Part shown: one piece after another, positions 33,912 to 44,330 of the stretch
Position numbering within the stretch: the first letter of the stretch is position 1
Layout of the letters: each line of letters begins with the position of its first letter
NCBI GenBank assembly: GCA_947462255.1
Contig: CANHOA010000004.1
Location: forward strand, 62,001 to 126,000
Length of the DNA: 64,000 bases
Direction of reading: 5' to 3'
Source of the DNA: Flavobacteriales bacterium
GTDB taxonomy: Bacteria > Bacteroidota > Bacteroidia > Flavobacteriales_D > Crocinitomicaceae
Position numbers and translations under genes: made by a program
Notes under the pieces: generated by a model
Database searches by the model: none
The model's input: only the letters and a program-made list of their open reading frames with translations
Told to the model about the DNA's origin: nothing

Positions 33912-36900
33912 TGTATTGCTAATTGCCATCCGCGCATTTTTAAGGTTCGGATAATGGTTAGCATATCGTTTGCATTGCAAGAAAGATCTGACCAATCCGC
34001 CATGCTAAGAATATGCTCTTTTTGAGAAATAGCACACTCAAATGGAAATACTATCTCGTTTTGTTTCAATTGTTCACCCTCAATAAATACAAACCAACGA
34101 TAAAGCAATCGTATGGAATTATTACTCGATAAAGCGAAATCTTCTGATTTTACAGATGCAAAAAAATCAATATTCTTGCGTGCCCTAGAAAACAATACGT
34201 TTAATCGTTTCGATCCATTTTTCTCATTAACAGGTCCAAAACGCATTTCAAATTGCCCATTTTCATTTTTCGCATATCCAAAACTAATGATGAGTCGATC
34301 GCATTCGTCGCCTTGGACCTGCTCGAGTGCTTTAAAAAATAAGCTGTCTTCATCTATTCGTGTAAGAAGGCGTATTCGATCCGCTGCATTGAGTTGTTGA
34401 AAGATACTTTCCAATTGGGTTTCGGAAAAAGCTACAACGCCTATTTTTTCGCTCTTATTGCCTAAGAGCGAGGCAAGATGATCGGCAACATTTTTAGCTT
34501 CTTGCTCATTCGTCCGGTTGGAATAGATGGCATTTTTTACTTCGTGAAATTTAATAGGCATCTGTTCTTGAGAAACAGAAGGAAATGCCACCAATTCGTT
34601 GTTGTAAAAATGTTCATTTGAATAAGCGATAAGGGCGGGATGTTCGCTTCTAAAATGATAATGCAAGAGGATGTTTTTGAAGTAAAAACTTGCCTTGTGT
34701 AAGACAGTCAGCGCATTTTCATCTTTTGTATTGAAGTAGCTGCTTGGTGCCATTTGTTGACTATCCCCAGCAATCAAGATCCGCTTGGAACGATACAATG
34801 TGCCAATGGAATGGCTTAAAAGTAATTGACTTGCTTCGTCTATTATACTTAGGTCAAAGTAGTTTTTTTCTAATGGAATATTATTTGCCAATTGACTAGG
34901 GTTAGTTAGCCAAATTGGTTTTAATAGATGTATCCATGGCGCCGCATCACTGCTTAGTAATTCTCGAATGGATTTATGTCGACGTTGTTTAGCAAACTCT
35001 TTAACTAACAAAGACTTTCCAGCTTTCAACATGCGCTTTTTCTCTTTATCAGCAGGGCTTAATTTATAGGCCGGTGTCTGCAAGAGTGTGTGAAAAGAAT
35101 TGAATTCTTTCTCTTGATTTACTTTAATTGTATTTGATAATGAAATCGAATCAGCATCAAATTCGAGGTTTGTTTTAACTAAACGTGCTAAAAATTCAGA
35201 TGGATTATGTGCCGAAAAAGCAGGGTGTTTTGATCGAAAGCTTGTCCATGCCGAATGAAACAGTTGATTTTCAAGCGCAGTAATTGATGGATTAGACTGG
35301 TAAAGCATCATGATATCGCTTGGAATGTTGCCGATGATTGAACTGTAAGGAAGTATTAGGCTTATTCCCTTTAGTAACTCAGTAAGATAGGACTCAATGT
35401 TGCTTTCGTCTACAAAATTAAAATGATATTTTAATTCAGAAACAAGGCTATTAATCTTGGTATAATAGGTGTTTAATGCGCTTCGTTCTTGCTCGCTCAA
35501 GGCTGAAAATTGGTCCCATTCATTATGATTTTGAGCATCAACTAAGGCGCTGATCATGTCTAAATCAAGGGCTAAATTTTCTATTCCCATAGCTGAAAAC
35601 TCGAGTGTTAATTGATTGAGTTCTTCCTCTAAAGCATAGGTTTTCTTTAGTGATGCTAGTGCATTACTGAAATCTAATGCAGGAGTTCTTAGCCATTTTT
35701 TAAGCTCTCTTTTCCAACGGTAATTATTTATGATTCCTTTTTTAAGGTATTGTTTCTCCAAATGTGCTACCTCTATTGGACTCGGTCGTTTTATCCAATG
35801 TGTTTCATTTTCATGCGCTTGGGCAAGTAGTAATTTTGCTTGAAAATAGCTTGTTTTCTTACGTAAAAAGCGTTTGCTGTCTTTACAGACTATTTCCTGG
35901 AATTTTTTAAAATAGTCGGTGGAAAAGCGATGGCAGATTCTTGCTTTTTCAAAAAGATTTTTAAGTTCTCCGAATGTCGTAAACGAGAAGTGATTGTTTA
36001 GTAATCGAAGATCGCTTAGCCAATTTTTAAACAATGCGTCATGTTCTCCGAGGCTTGGTATTTGCCGCCTAAGATCCTTCATAAAACGAAGGGTAAATAG
36101 TATTTCTTGAGGAATTTGTTCTAATTCATTTTTATGGTTTAGCCAACTGCTAATACTCGGTAAATTACTGCGGTAATCTGCTGAGCTCAAGGGTTTATTT
36201 TTACTAATTCTTAAAAATTCCTTCACGCTTACTCCTCCAATTATTCCTGCTTGATTCAGTATCGCTAAATCTTGTTGAAGGGAGCGTATTTCTTTTTGCG
36301 CATGGTGCTCTTTTTGTCCGGGGTCAGTTTTTTCATTTTCAAGTGCCAACCAATTTTTTTTAAGGCTTTTGATGAATGTGCTAGAGGAATAGTTGGCGGT
36401 AGTTATTAGGCTGAAGTTACCCAAACCTTTGGCTTCGAGTTTCTGCTGAATCACTTCTAATGCGGCGCGCTTATCAGAAACCACTAAGGCTTTGTTTTGC
36501 ATGAGTAGTAATTTGCCAATTACATTACAAATGATTTGTGATTTCCCTGTGCCGGGAGGGCCTTGAACAACACAATTGTCACTTTCTAATTTTTCAAAGA
36601 CATCAAATTGTTTTTGATCGTAAGGAAATAATGCTTCGCTAGACAAGGTTAATGGAAAGGGATTTGGCTTGGTTTCTTCCCCAAAAAGTTCTAATAAGGG
36701 ATTCGACCCCTCATTTTTTTCAATGATCTTTTCTAATTCACCCATTAAGGCTAAACGATGGTGGTGGAAGTTCCCAACATATTCTATTGTTGTATCAAGG
36801 TCCTCAAATCCAAGTTCATTGAGCAAAGAAATAAATTCAGCCGGATTTTCTACGGTTGTTGGAATGTTAGTTGATGGAAATTCTTTTTGTAGGTGGTGTG

Positions 36901-37255
36901 CTAAAAAGGGATTGATCATCAATTCGTCGGGTAATTCAAGCAAGGTGACGGATTTAGTTATCCTGTTTACCTTAATACTTAAAGGAAGTATAAAAATAGG
37001 GGATTTTACAAGCTTCTTTTGATACTCGAAGTGTAATAATCCTCGACTTTGACACAAAGGAAAAACGCCTTTTTCTTTTTCAATTTTATTTGCTTCGCTG
37101 ATTATTTTCTCGAGTTCGTTTGTTAATTCATGCTTCCCAAGCGGCAATTGAATACAATGCTTATCGTTAAGGTTCACCAAAATATCGTCTCCTCTAAAGG
37201 TGCTAAGTTCAAGGAGTAATTCTTGTAACTGTCCAATAAAACTATTCCCTTCCAT
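33908..37255 (-). CDS. Large Upf1-like superfamily 1 helicase
   Basis: A 1,115-residue protein. Walker A G-P-P-G-T-G-K-S lies at 232-239, Walker B S-I-I-D-E-A-S near 800, motif III G-D-S-Q-Q near 830, then F-R-S-E-H-P, V-Q-G-D-E and L-F-S-R-A-R. The region between I and II is a long helical insert of over 500 residues, as in DUF4011/AAA_11-AAA_12 proteins. It should unwind or translocate on DNA or RNA. Relatives often end with a Vsr-like nuclease; here only about 60 residues follow the last motif, so none is present. It overlaps yidD by four bases tail to tail and has no partner genes. Confidence 0.88.
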   Translation of the reverse strand: MEGNSFIGQLQELLLELSTFRGDDILVNLNDKHCIQLPLGKHELTNELEKIISEANKIEKEKGVFPLCQSRGLLHFEYQKKLVKSPIFILPLSIKVNRITKSVTLLELPDELMINPFLAHHLQKEFPSTNIPTTVENPAEFISLLNELGFEDLDTTIEYVGNFHHHRLALMGELEKIIEKNEGSNPLLELFGEETKPNPFPLTLSSEALFPYDQKQFDVFEKLESDNCVVQGPPGTGKSQIICNVIGKLLLMQNKALVVSDKRAALEVIQQKLEAKGLGNFSLITTANYSSSTFIKSLKKNWLALENEKTDPGQKEHHAQKEIRSLQQDLAILNQAGIIGGVSVKEFLRISKNKPLSSADYRSNLPSISSWLNHKNELEQIPQEILFTLRFMKDLRRQIPSLGEHDALFKNWLSDLRLLNNHFSFTTFGELKNLFEKARICHRFSTDYFKKFQEIVCKDSKRFLRKKTSYFQAKLLLAQAHENETHWIKRPSPIEVAHLEKQYLKKGIINNYRWKRELKKWLRTPALDFSNALASLKKTYALEEELNQLTLEFSAMGIENLALDLDMISALVDAQNHNEWDQFSALSEQERSALNTYYTKINSLVSELKYHFNFVDESNIESYLTELLKGISLILPYSSIIGNIPSDIMMLYQSNPSITALENQLFHSAWTSFRSKHPAFSAHNPSEFLARLVKTNLEFDADSISLSNTIKVNQEKEFNSFHTLLQTPAYKLSPADKEKKRMLKAGKSLLVKEFAKQRRHKSIRELLSSDAAPWIHLLKPIWLTNPSQLANNIPLEKNYFDLSIIDEASQLLLSHSIGTLYRSKRILIAGDSQQMAPSSYFNTKDENALTVLHKASFYFKNILLHYHFRSEHPALIAYSNEHFYNNELVAFPSVSQEQMPIKFHEVKNAIYSNRTNEQEAKNVADHLASLLGNKSEKIGVVAFSETQLESIFQQLNAADRIRLLTRIDEDSLFFKALEQVQGDECDRLIISFGYAKNENGQFEMRFGPVNEKNGSKRLNVLFSRARKNIDFFASVKSEDFALSSNNSIRLLYRWFVFIEGEQLKQNEIVFPFECAISQKEHILSMADWSDLSCNANDMLTIIRTLKMRGWQLAIH

Positions 37256-37333
37256 GGGGTAAAGATAAGCCTATTCTTTTTTTTTTATTAATGATAAATT
37301 AAAGTAATTTTACAATAAACCAAATACTACAAT

Positions 37334-38416
37334 ATGACTCGTCTTCTCTCTTTCGCGCTGGGATTAATGCTTATTGCTCAGTTTAATGCTCAAATTACGG
37401 TATCTGTCGCTGATTTTGCTTCTGCCGCTGATACGGTAAGAATTAGTCAAGCTGATGGTGCGGGCTTGGATTTTACGTCTACTGGAGCCAGTTTCAATTG
37501 GGATTATAGCAGCTTAGTAGCGAATTCCCAGTATCTGAAAGAATATAATCCCATTGGTTTTGCTTCCATTTTAGTGTTTACCACCTACGGCCCACTTGCC
37601 CCCAATAAATACAAGGCCACTTATTTTAATCCAACCAATGATTTGCCCCTAGATCAGCTATCTCAATTTCTTCCAGTTGCCTTGAGTGATTTGAATCAGT
37701 ACACCAAGCGAATGGCAGATTCCATCACCTCTCTTGGATATTCCATAGCCGTGAATGGTCAAGGTGTGCCTTTTAAATCGGATACCATTGAAACAAGGTA
37801 TAAATTACCATTAAATTACAATGACAGCCATTATTCTCGCGGCTATACGTTCATTGACCTCAATCCTGTAATTGATTTTAAAATCAAGCAATACCGCCAA
37901 AGACTAACAACAGTAGATGGCTATGGCACCCTAATCACACCTAAAGGTACTTTTCAGGTGCTTCGTTTACGACATGATATTAGCGAAATCGATTCCGTTT
38001 ACCAAACTTTTTTCGGGCCAGGTACTTGGTTCGGAACGCCGCCCATTCAACGTACGGAATTTGAATGGTGGGGAAACAATGAATTGGAGTGGCTACTAAA
38101 AGTAACAGAAACCAACGGGAATATCACCGCAGTGGAATACCAGGAGGATTATTTAGGCTTAGATGCAGGGATTGATCAGCTCGATGCTAGCCTTCTTGTT
38201 TTTCCAAATCCTGTTCATGATTATCTATCTATAGAAAGCGATAACAGTATTTCTAGCGCTGCAATAGTAGACGTAAATGGGCAAGTTGTTATGACAGTTA
38301 CACCCGATCAACTTTTGAGTAAAAAAATCAATGTGTCATCCCTGAGTCAAGGATATTATTTTCTAAAACTTATCTTTGGGGATTCTTCACGAATAATTAA
38401 GGTGATTAAGAACTAA
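37334..38416 (+). CDS. Secreted protein with type A T9SS sorting domain
   Basis: A 360-residue protein with signal peptide (ending FNAQ). The mature N-terminal region is unrecognised. Residues about 285-360 form a Por secretion tail: V-F-P-N-P-V-H-D-Y-L, V-D-V-N-G-Q-V-V and L-S-Q-G-Y-Y-F-L-K. This directs T9SS export and cleavage. Unlike the gliding-type proteins here it has no PorP/SprF partner. It directly precedes rnpB. Confidence 0.88.
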   Translation: MTRLLSFALGLMLIAQFNAQITVSVADFASAADTVRISQADGAGLDFTSTGASFNWDYSSLVANSQYLKEYNPIGFASILVFTTYGPLAPNKYKATYFNPTNDLPLDQLSQFLPVALSDLNQYTKRMADSITSLGYSIAVNGQGVPFKSDTIETRYKLPLNYNDSHYSRGYTFIDLNPVIDFKIKQYRQRLTTVDGYGTLITPKGTFQVLRLRHDISEIDSVYQTFFGPGTWFGTPPIQRTEFEWWGNNELEWLLKVTETNGNITAVEYQEDYLGLDAGIDQLDASLLVFPNPVHDYLSIESDNSISSAAIVDVNGQVVMTVTPDQLLSKKINVSSLSQGYYFLKLIFGDSSRIIKVIKN

Positions 38417-38434
38417 TTTACGTAATTTTATACC

Positions 38435-38808
38435 GGCAAATCGGTCTATCGCTGTTTCGCGTATGCGGAAGAGAGGAAAGTCCGGGCAGTGTAGAGCGTC
38501 GTACTTCCTAACGGGAAGGTCTAAAGAGTTAACGCTTTTTAGAACAGAAAGTGCCGCAGAAAGGAAAACTACCTTCTTTTGAGGGAAAAGATGAAAAGGT
38601 GGGGTAAGAGCCCACCGCATGTTTGGTGACAAATATGGCAAGGTAAACCTTACGAACTGAAAGACCATGTATACCGAGGCTTGAGAGCTGCTCGCTCGAT
38701 CTCGGAGGGTAGGTTGATAGATCTCAATTGTGAAGTTGAGGCTAGAGAAATGATAGACAGCTAACTCTTTTATAGAGGAAGTGAACAGAACCCGGCTTAC
38801 GATTTGCC
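38435..38808 (+). ncRNA. rnpB: RNase P RNA (class A)
   Basis: A 374-base RNA. P1 pairs GGCAAATCG (38435-38443) with CGATTTGCC (38800-38808). Conserved regions are seen: GAGGAAAGTCCGGGC near 38475, GTGCCGCAGAAAGG, GGTAAGAGCCCACCGC, GGCAAGGTAAACC, and GAACAGAACCCGGCTTAC near the end. It cleaves the 5' leaders of pre-tRNAs. A T run (38809-38817) after P1 can act as a terminator. Confidence 0.97.
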
Positions 38809-38824
38809 TTTTTTTTTACATAAA

Positions 38825-39508
38825 ATGATGCATACATATATCGCTCAATTAACGTCTGAGCTTGAATTGCAACAAAACAAGGAGAAAGCACCTGGCATGG
38901 AAGCATACATGAAGGGCTTGTTTTGTTTTTATGGTGTTTCAAGTGTTCCTAGAAAGTCAATATATAAAACATGGAAATCTAATCTGGAATCTCCTCTATC
39001 TGATGAATTTAAATGGCAGTTAATTCGAGAGTTATGGGAAAAAGAGCAAAGAGAATACCAATACATTGCGGTTGATTGGATGAATTCATGGCCGGTATCG
39101 GCATATAGGGAAGGCGATATAGAGGAGTTAAAGTTTTTAATTTCAAACAAATCATGGTGGGATACCGTGGATTTAATTGCTTCTAATTATTTGGGGAAAT
39201 ATGCCCTTAAATTTCCGAAAATGATGGATCAAGTTATAATGGAATGGCAAGATGAAAAATCAATTTGGCTTCATCGTTCATGTATAATTTATCAGTTAAA
39301 ATATAAAAATGCCACTAATCTTGAAAGATTGTCTTATTTAATAGGGGTGTATAAATCCAATAATGCATTTTTCATTCAAAAGTCAATTGGATGGTCACTG
39401 AGAGAGGTTTCTAAATGGAATCCTGAATGGGTTAAAGCTACGATAGAGAGTAAACAGTTAGCTGGATTAGCGAAACGTGAAGCGATGAAATACATCGCGA
39501 AAAAGTGA
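38825..39508 (+). CDS. AlkD-like DNA alkylation repair protein
   Basis: A 227-residue all-helical HEAT-repeat protein. ATG at 38825 (or 38828) is chosen because an upstream TTG falls inside rnpB. The motifs S-W-W-D-T-V-D-L-I-A (with the catalytic-type Trp and Asp), W-L-H-R-S-C-I-I and F-F-I-Q-K-S-I-G-W-S-L-R-E-V-S-K match AlkD. AlkD removes bulky or cationic N3/N7 alkyl purines without flipping the base. The gene follows rnpB by 16 bases. Confidence 0.93.
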   Translation: MMHTYIAQLTSELELQQNKEKAPGMEAYMKGLFCFYGVSSVPRKSIYKTWKSNLESPLSDEFKWQLIRELWEKEQREYQYIAVDWMNSWPVSAYREGDIEELKFLISNKSWWDTVDLIASNYLGKYALKFPKMMDQVIMEWQDEKSIWLHRSCIIYQLKYKNATNLERLSYLIGVYKSNNAFFIQKSIGWSLREVSKWNPEWVKATIESKQLAGLAKREAMKYIAKK

Positions 39509-39572
39509 CAAATTTTCACGGAATATTTAGAAGTATCCCTTTTATTTATAAATTTACTCTTGAAATTATTGT

Positions 39573-42500
39573 ATGACGCGTCTTTTTATTCTCTTTTCCT
39601 TTTTTTTAATAGCTTCAAATAGTTTTTCCCAATTAATACCTACCAATGGTTTAGCCGAATCTAAAGCCAATTATTATGCCTTGCAGCATGTAAATGTTTA
39701 CGTTTCAGCCCATGAGTTCATTGAAAATGCAACCGTGTTAATTAAGGGAGATAAAATTGAAAAAATCGCAAAATTCATCTTGCTACCAGATGCTTGTGTG
39801 GAAATAGATATGGAAGGCCAAACGATTGTCCCTGCATTTATTGAACTTTATTCCAATACCGCACTTCCATCACCTACCAATGGTTCATTTGGGAATCGAC
39901 CGCAATTGGAGTCGAGTAAGAAAGGAGCATACTATTGGAATGAAGCCATTCATCCGGAACTTGATGCAGCAAGTTTGTTTAAAATCGATGCTAAAGCAAA
40001 TGAAAACTTAATAAATATGGGCTTTGGATTTGCGCTAACGCACGTTCAAGATGGCATCGTAAGAGGTTCAGGCGCATTAATATCTTTAGGAAATGATGAT
40101 GTAAATAAACAATTGATTGAAAGTAATGCGGGCCTTTTTTATTCTTTTTCAAAGGGAATTTCTAACCAAACGTATCCATCGTCACAAATGGGATCGATTG
40201 CTTTACTTCGGCAAAGTTTGTATGATTTGATTTATTATCAACAGAATAAGGCAAATAATGATAATTCAATTTCAATGGATGCTTGGTCTGCTAAACTGAA
40301 GAACCCTTCTTTCTTTAAGGTTGATGATAAATGGGAAATTCTTCGTGCCAATAAAATTGCGAAAGAGTTTGGGTTGGATTTTATCTATGTCGCTTCAGGA
40401 AACGAATACGCAAACGTGGACTATTTAAAGAAAATTAACCCTAAACTAATCGTTCCAATTAATTTTCCATTGGCCTATAATGTGCAAGATCCTTATTTAG
40501 CTCGCCAAATTCCTTTAAGTGATTTGAAACATTGGGAATTAGCTCCTTATAATGCTAAATCACTTAAAGAAAATGGATTAACGGTTGCCTTAAGCTCTAA
40601 TGGAATAACAGCACCGGCAACGTTTTGGAAAAATATTAGGAAGCAAATAGAAATTGGCTTGAGTGTTGAACAAATTTTGGAATCCTTAACGGATATTCCA
40701 GCTAAAATGATAGGAAAAGAAGCATTGATAGGGTCTTTAGAAGTAGGAAAATTAGCGAGCTTTAGTGTTTTTGAGGGAAACCCATTTACGGCGGAATCCT
40801 CCATATTGGAAGCATGGCATTTGGGGGAAAGAACGGTGCTAAAAACACCGCAGAAAATAAATGCATTAGGCCATTTTTCTCTGCTAATTAATGGAGATAA
40901 ATATCAATTGGATATTTCAGGATCAAAAGATAAACCAAAGGGGAAAGTATATTATACACAAGAAAAAATTATTAAAAAGAAGACGGTTATAGATACCATT
41001 TCTTCGGACGTAGAAATTATGATCAATCAATTGGATATTTCAATGTCATTTAAATTTCCAATTGAAAATGAATTAGGGGGATATCAGCTACATGGTAAGC
41101 TTAAGCGCGACGGCGATATTATGGAAGGTGATCTTCTTTTACCAGATGGAAATTGGGGAGAGTGGGCTGCTATTCGAAAACCATCCTCGGTTCCTAAAGC
41201 TAGTGAGTCGGATAAGGAAAAGAAAATTAGTGCTCCTGATCCGCAAAGCTGGATGCCAAATTTGGCTTATGGGCAACTTTATCCATCTTCAGATAAACCA
41301 ATTGTTTTTAAGAATGCAACGGTTTGGACAAATGAAGAAGATGGTGTTATTTCAAATGCTTCTGTTGTATGTTTTGCAGGAAAAATTATTGCCATTGCTA
41401 AAGGTGCGGTGCCGATACCACCAAACGCAATCATTATTGATGGTGCCGGGATGCACCTAACATCAGGAATTATTGATGAGCACTCGCATATTGCTATTTC
41501 AAAAGGTGTTAATGAGGGTGGACAAACTGTTACAGCTGAGGTAAGTATTTCAGATGTCGTAAATCCAGACGATATTAACATCTATCGTCAGTTAGCGGGT
41601 GGGGTAACAGCAGCTCAATTGCTGCATGGCTCTGCCAATACAATTGGTGGTCAATCGGCTTTAATAAAACTAAAATGGGGCGCATCTCCAGATGACATGA
41701 TTATTCCAAATGCGCCAAAATTTATTAAATGCGCCCTAGGTGAAAACGTAAAACAATCCAATTGGGGAGATTATAATACGGTTCGCTTTCCCCAAACACG
41801 AATGGGGGTTGAGCAAGTATTCTACGATGGTTTTAAACGGGCTCAAGCGTATAAAAAGGAATGGACTGCGTATAATTTGAGTGCGAAAAATGATAAGTCT
41901 ATTGCGCCAAGAAAAGATTTAGAATTAGAGGTCTTATGTGAAATTTTAGAAGGTGAACGAAAAATAACATGCCACTCTTACGTGCAATCTGAAATAAATA
42001 TGCTCATGAAAGTAGCCGATTCAATGGGCTTTACTGTAAATACGTTTACGCATATTTTAGAAGGGTATAAACTAGCCGATAAAATGAAAGAACATGGGGT
42101 TGGGGCATCTACATTTTCTGATTGGTGGGCGTATAAGTTTGAAGTAAATGAGGCTATTCCATACAATGCTGCACTCATGAACCAACAAGGCCTTGTGGTG
42201 GCAATAAATTCGGATGATGCAGAAATGGGCAGGCGTTTAAATCAAGAAGCAGCAAAAAGCGTTAAGTACGGTGGAATGTCTGAAATAGATGCTTGGAAGT
42301 TAGTTACGCTAAATCCAGCTAAATTATTGCACTTAGACGATAGAATGGGAAGTATTCGGGTTGGTAAAGATGCCGATTTGGTATTGTGGAGCGATAATCC
42401 ATTAAGCATTAACGCTGTAGTACAGATGACGCTTATCGATGGCCAAGTTTTGTTTAGCTTAGATCAAGATAATGCCTTGCAATCACGTAATAAAATGGAA

Positions 42501-42638
42501 CGAGCACGCCTGACCTCGCTTATGCTTTCTCAAAATCAAAAAAATGAAGCTACTCAAAAGTTTAAACCGAAACGCCATCGCCAATTTCATTGTAACACTA
42601 TTGGTGAGGAAGGTAGTGAATTAGAAAATGCCCACTGA
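39573..42638 (+). CDS. Secreted double amidohydrolase-like protein
   Basis: A 1,021-residue protein with signal peptide (ending SFSQ). Two amidohydrolase-like halves are visible. The first (about 25-420) keeps the fold's beta-rich framing and the final I-G-S-L-E-V-G-K-L-A-S-F but has E-L-Y-S-N where the metal-binding H-x-H is expected. The second (about 580-1,000) has I-I-D-E-H-S-H near 636, T-C-H-S-Y, T-F-T-H-I-L-E-G, N-S-D-D-A-E and G-S-I-R-V-G-K-D-A-D-L-V-L-W, a full imidazolonepropionase-like set. Substrate unknown. It ends inside the next gene, so the two are coupled. Confidence 0.88.
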   Translation: MTRLFILFSFFLIASNSFSQLIPTNGLAESKANYYALQHVNVYVSAHEFIENATVLIKGDKIEKIAKFILLPDACVEIDMEGQTIVPAFIELYSNTALPSPTNGSFGNRPQLESSKKGAYYWNEAIHPELDAASLFKIDAKANENLINMGFGFALTHVQDGIVRGSGALISLGNDDVNKQLIESNAGLFYSFSKGISNQTYPSSQMGSIALLRQSLYDLIYYQQNKANNDNSISMDAWSAKLKNPSFFKVDDKWEILRANKIAKEFGLDFIYVASGNEYANVDYLKKINPKLIVPINFPLAYNVQDPYLARQIPLSDLKHWELAPYNAKSLKENGLTVALSSNGITAPATFWKNIRKQIEIGLSVEQILESLTDIPAKMIGKEALIGSLEVGKLASFSVFEGNPFTAESSILEAWHLGERTVLKTPQKINALGHFSLLINGDKYQLDISGSKDKPKGKVYYTQEKIIKKKTVIDTISSDVEIMINQLDISMSFKFPIENELGGYQLHGKLKRDGDIMEGDLLLPDGNWGEWAAIRKPSSVPKASESDKEKKISAPDPQSWMPNLAYGQLYPSSDKPIVFKNATVWTNEEDGVISNASVVCFAGKIIAIAKGAVPIPPNAIIIDGAGMHLTSGIIDEHSHIAISKGVNEGGQTVTAEVSISDVVNPDDINIYRQLAGGVTAAQLLHGSANTIGGQSALIKLKWGASPDDMIIPNAPKFIKCALGENVKQSNWGDYNTVRFPQTRMGVEQVFYDGFKRAQAYKKEWTAYNLSAKNDKSIAPRKDLELEVLCEILEGERKITCHSYVQSEINMLMKVADSMGFTVNTFTHILEGYKLADKMKEHGVGASTFSDWWAYKFEVNEAIPYNAALMNQQGLVVAINSDDAEMGRRLNQEAAKSVKYGGMSEIDAWKLVTLNPAKLLHLDDRMGSIRVGKDADLVLWSDNPLSINAVVQMTLIDGQVLFSLDQDNALQSRNKMERARLTSLMLSQNQKNEATQKFKPKRHRQFHCNTIGEEGSELENAH

Positions 42639-42639
42639 T

Positions 42640-43917
42640 ATGAAAAGAAGTATTGTCGTTGTTATATTTTTAGTTGGTATTCATTTTGGGTCCCTTGGTC
42701 AAAAAACCCTTTTGATCAATGGCTATTTGCACGTAGGCAATGGAGAGGTAATGCCTACAGCCGCAATTGGTATAATTAACGGAAAGATCGTTTCAATAAA
42801 AAATGCAATGACTACCACCCATGATTCAAGAGATTGGGATACTGTTATCAATATTGAGGGTCAGCATGTTTATCCTGGATTTGTAGCACCAAACTCTACA
42901 TTGGGCCTTACCGAGATTGATGCGGTAAGAGCAACAAGGGATTTTCAGGATGTCGGCGAATTCAATCCTCATGTCCGCACTCAAATTGCTTTTAATGTTG
43001 AATCAAATGTTATCGAAACAGTTCTTTCGAATGGCGTCTTGTTTTCCCAAGCAACTCCAAGGGGTGGTGCGATATCAGGTACATCATCCGTGATGTTTTT
43101 GGCCGGTTGGAATTGGGAAGATGCCACAGTATTGAAAGACGACGGAATTCATGTGAATTGGCCTTCTGCTACAAGTGGCGGGGGCTGGTGGGCAGAACCT
43201 GCTCCTAAATCAATCAACAATGACTACGCAAATCAAAAAACAAGTATTGAGGATTTTTTTAAAGTAGCGCTCGCATACTCCGATAACAAAAATGAATACT
43301 TCGATCAGCGTTTAGAAGCCATGAAACCATGCTTTAAGGGCAATAAAAGAGTCTTTTTTCATGCCGATGAAATGCAACAATTATTAGATATTATTGATTT
43401 TTGTGAAAAGTTTAATATTAAGTTTCCCGTAATCGTTGGTGGTTACGATGCTTATTTATTGGGCGCAAGATTAAAAGATGCACGAATTCCCGTTATGTTA
43501 GGAAGGGTTCATAAATTACCTGAATTAGAAGATGAACCGGTCGATCTTCCGTATAAATTACCATTCTTGCTTCATCAACAGGGTGTATTATTTTGCTTAC
43601 AAAATCAAGGAGATATGGAAGCGATGAATGCACGTAATCTGCCGTTTCAAGCTGGTACAGCAATGGCTTATGGATTAAAAGAGGAAGAGGCCGTTCGATC
43701 AATTTCCTTGTCAACCTGCGAAATATTAGGCATTGCTGATAAATATGGATCCTTAGAAGTTGGAAAGTCAGCAACTTTATTTGTATCTCAAGGGAATGCC
43801 TTGGATATGAGAACAAATAATGTGACCCTGATTATGAGAGACGGTGTGACGGTTCCCTTAGTAAACTTTCAAGAAGACCTTTACTTGAAATACAAGAAAA
43901 AATACGAAAAAAACTAA
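42640..43917 (+). CDS. Secreted amidohydrolase-like protein lacking metal ligands
   Basis: A 425-residue protein. ATG at 42640 (next to the upstream stop) opens the signal peptide MKRSIVVVIFLVGIHFG; an ATG at 42628 inside the previous gene is the alternative. It has I-N-G-K-I-V-S-I, P-G-F-V-A-P-N-S-T where H-x-H is expected, P-R-G-G-A-I-S-G-T-S and the C-terminal Y-G-S-L-E-V-G-K-S-A-T-L-F-V. The fold is amidohydrolase, but the metal site looks lost. It may form a complex with the product of the preceding gene. Confidence 0.83.
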   Translation: MKRSIVVVIFLVGIHFGSLGQKTLLINGYLHVGNGEVMPTAAIGIINGKIVSIKNAMTTTHDSRDWDTVINIEGQHVYPGFVAPNSTLGLTEIDAVRATRDFQDVGEFNPHVRTQIAFNVESNVIETVLSNGVLFSQATPRGGAISGTSSVMFLAGWNWEDATVLKDDGIHVNWPSATSGGGWWAEPAPKSINNDYANQKTSIEDFFKVALAYSDNKNEYFDQRLEAMKPCFKGNKRVFFHADEMQQLLDIIDFCEKFNIKFPVIVGGYDAYLLGARLKDARIPVMLGRVHKLPELEDEPVDLPYKLPFLLHQQGVLFCLQNQGDMEAMNARNLPFQAGTAMAYGLKEEEAVRSISLSTCEILGIADKYGSLEVGKSATLFVSQGNALDMRTNNVTLIMRDGVTVPLVNFQEDLYLKYKKKYEKN

Positions 43918-43918
43918 A

Positions 43919-44317
43919 TTAGAAAGGTAAGTCGTCTTCGTCTGTACTGCTTGTATCACTCTTCTTTTCAGTTCCAGCAGAAGGGAAATCACTTGAATCT
44001 AAAGATATGGCAGAAGGACCTCCTGCAGGCATACCTTGAGAAACTTTCTCTATTCGCCAAGCCTCTAAGGTATTGAAATATTTAATTTCCCCTTGTGGGC
44101 TAGTCCATTCTCTTCCACGTAAATTAAACGAGACCTCAATTTGATCGCTTACTTGAACTTGATCCAATAAACTACACTTATCCTGCGTCGCTTGAAATAA
44201 TATATCTTGTGGGTACTGACTGCTTGTGTCAGACACTACAAATTCTCTTTTTGAAAATCGATCGCTCACCTGTACGGTTGCGTTAATCATTTTTACACTT
44301 CCTGTTAATTTAAACAT
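43919..44317 (-). CDS. DUF3127 protein with SSB-like acidic tail
   Basis: A 132-residue protein starting MFKLTGSV; a longer frame into the neighbouring gene is rejected. Residues 1-90 fit DUF3127, an OB-fold-like domain common in Bacteroidota. A low-complexity linker leads to the C terminus T-D-E-D-D-L-P-F, very like the D-D-D-I-P-F tail of single-stranded DNA-binding protein that docks repair enzymes. A DNA-binding or repair role is inferred. 13 bases separate it from the flavin reductase gene. Confidence 0.85.
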   Translation of the reverse strand: MFKLTGSVKMINATVQVSDRFSKREFVVSDTSSQYPQDILFQATQDKCSLLDQVQVSDQIEVSFNLRGREWTSPQGEIKYFNTLEAWRIEKVSQGMPAGGPSAISLDSSDFPSAGTEKKSDTSSTDEDDLPF

Positions 44318-44330
44318 ACTCTTTATTTTT

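Noticed and set aside
38804-38824. TTG start of the AlkD-like gene
   Set aside because: It lies in the P1 stem of rnpB and its T run.
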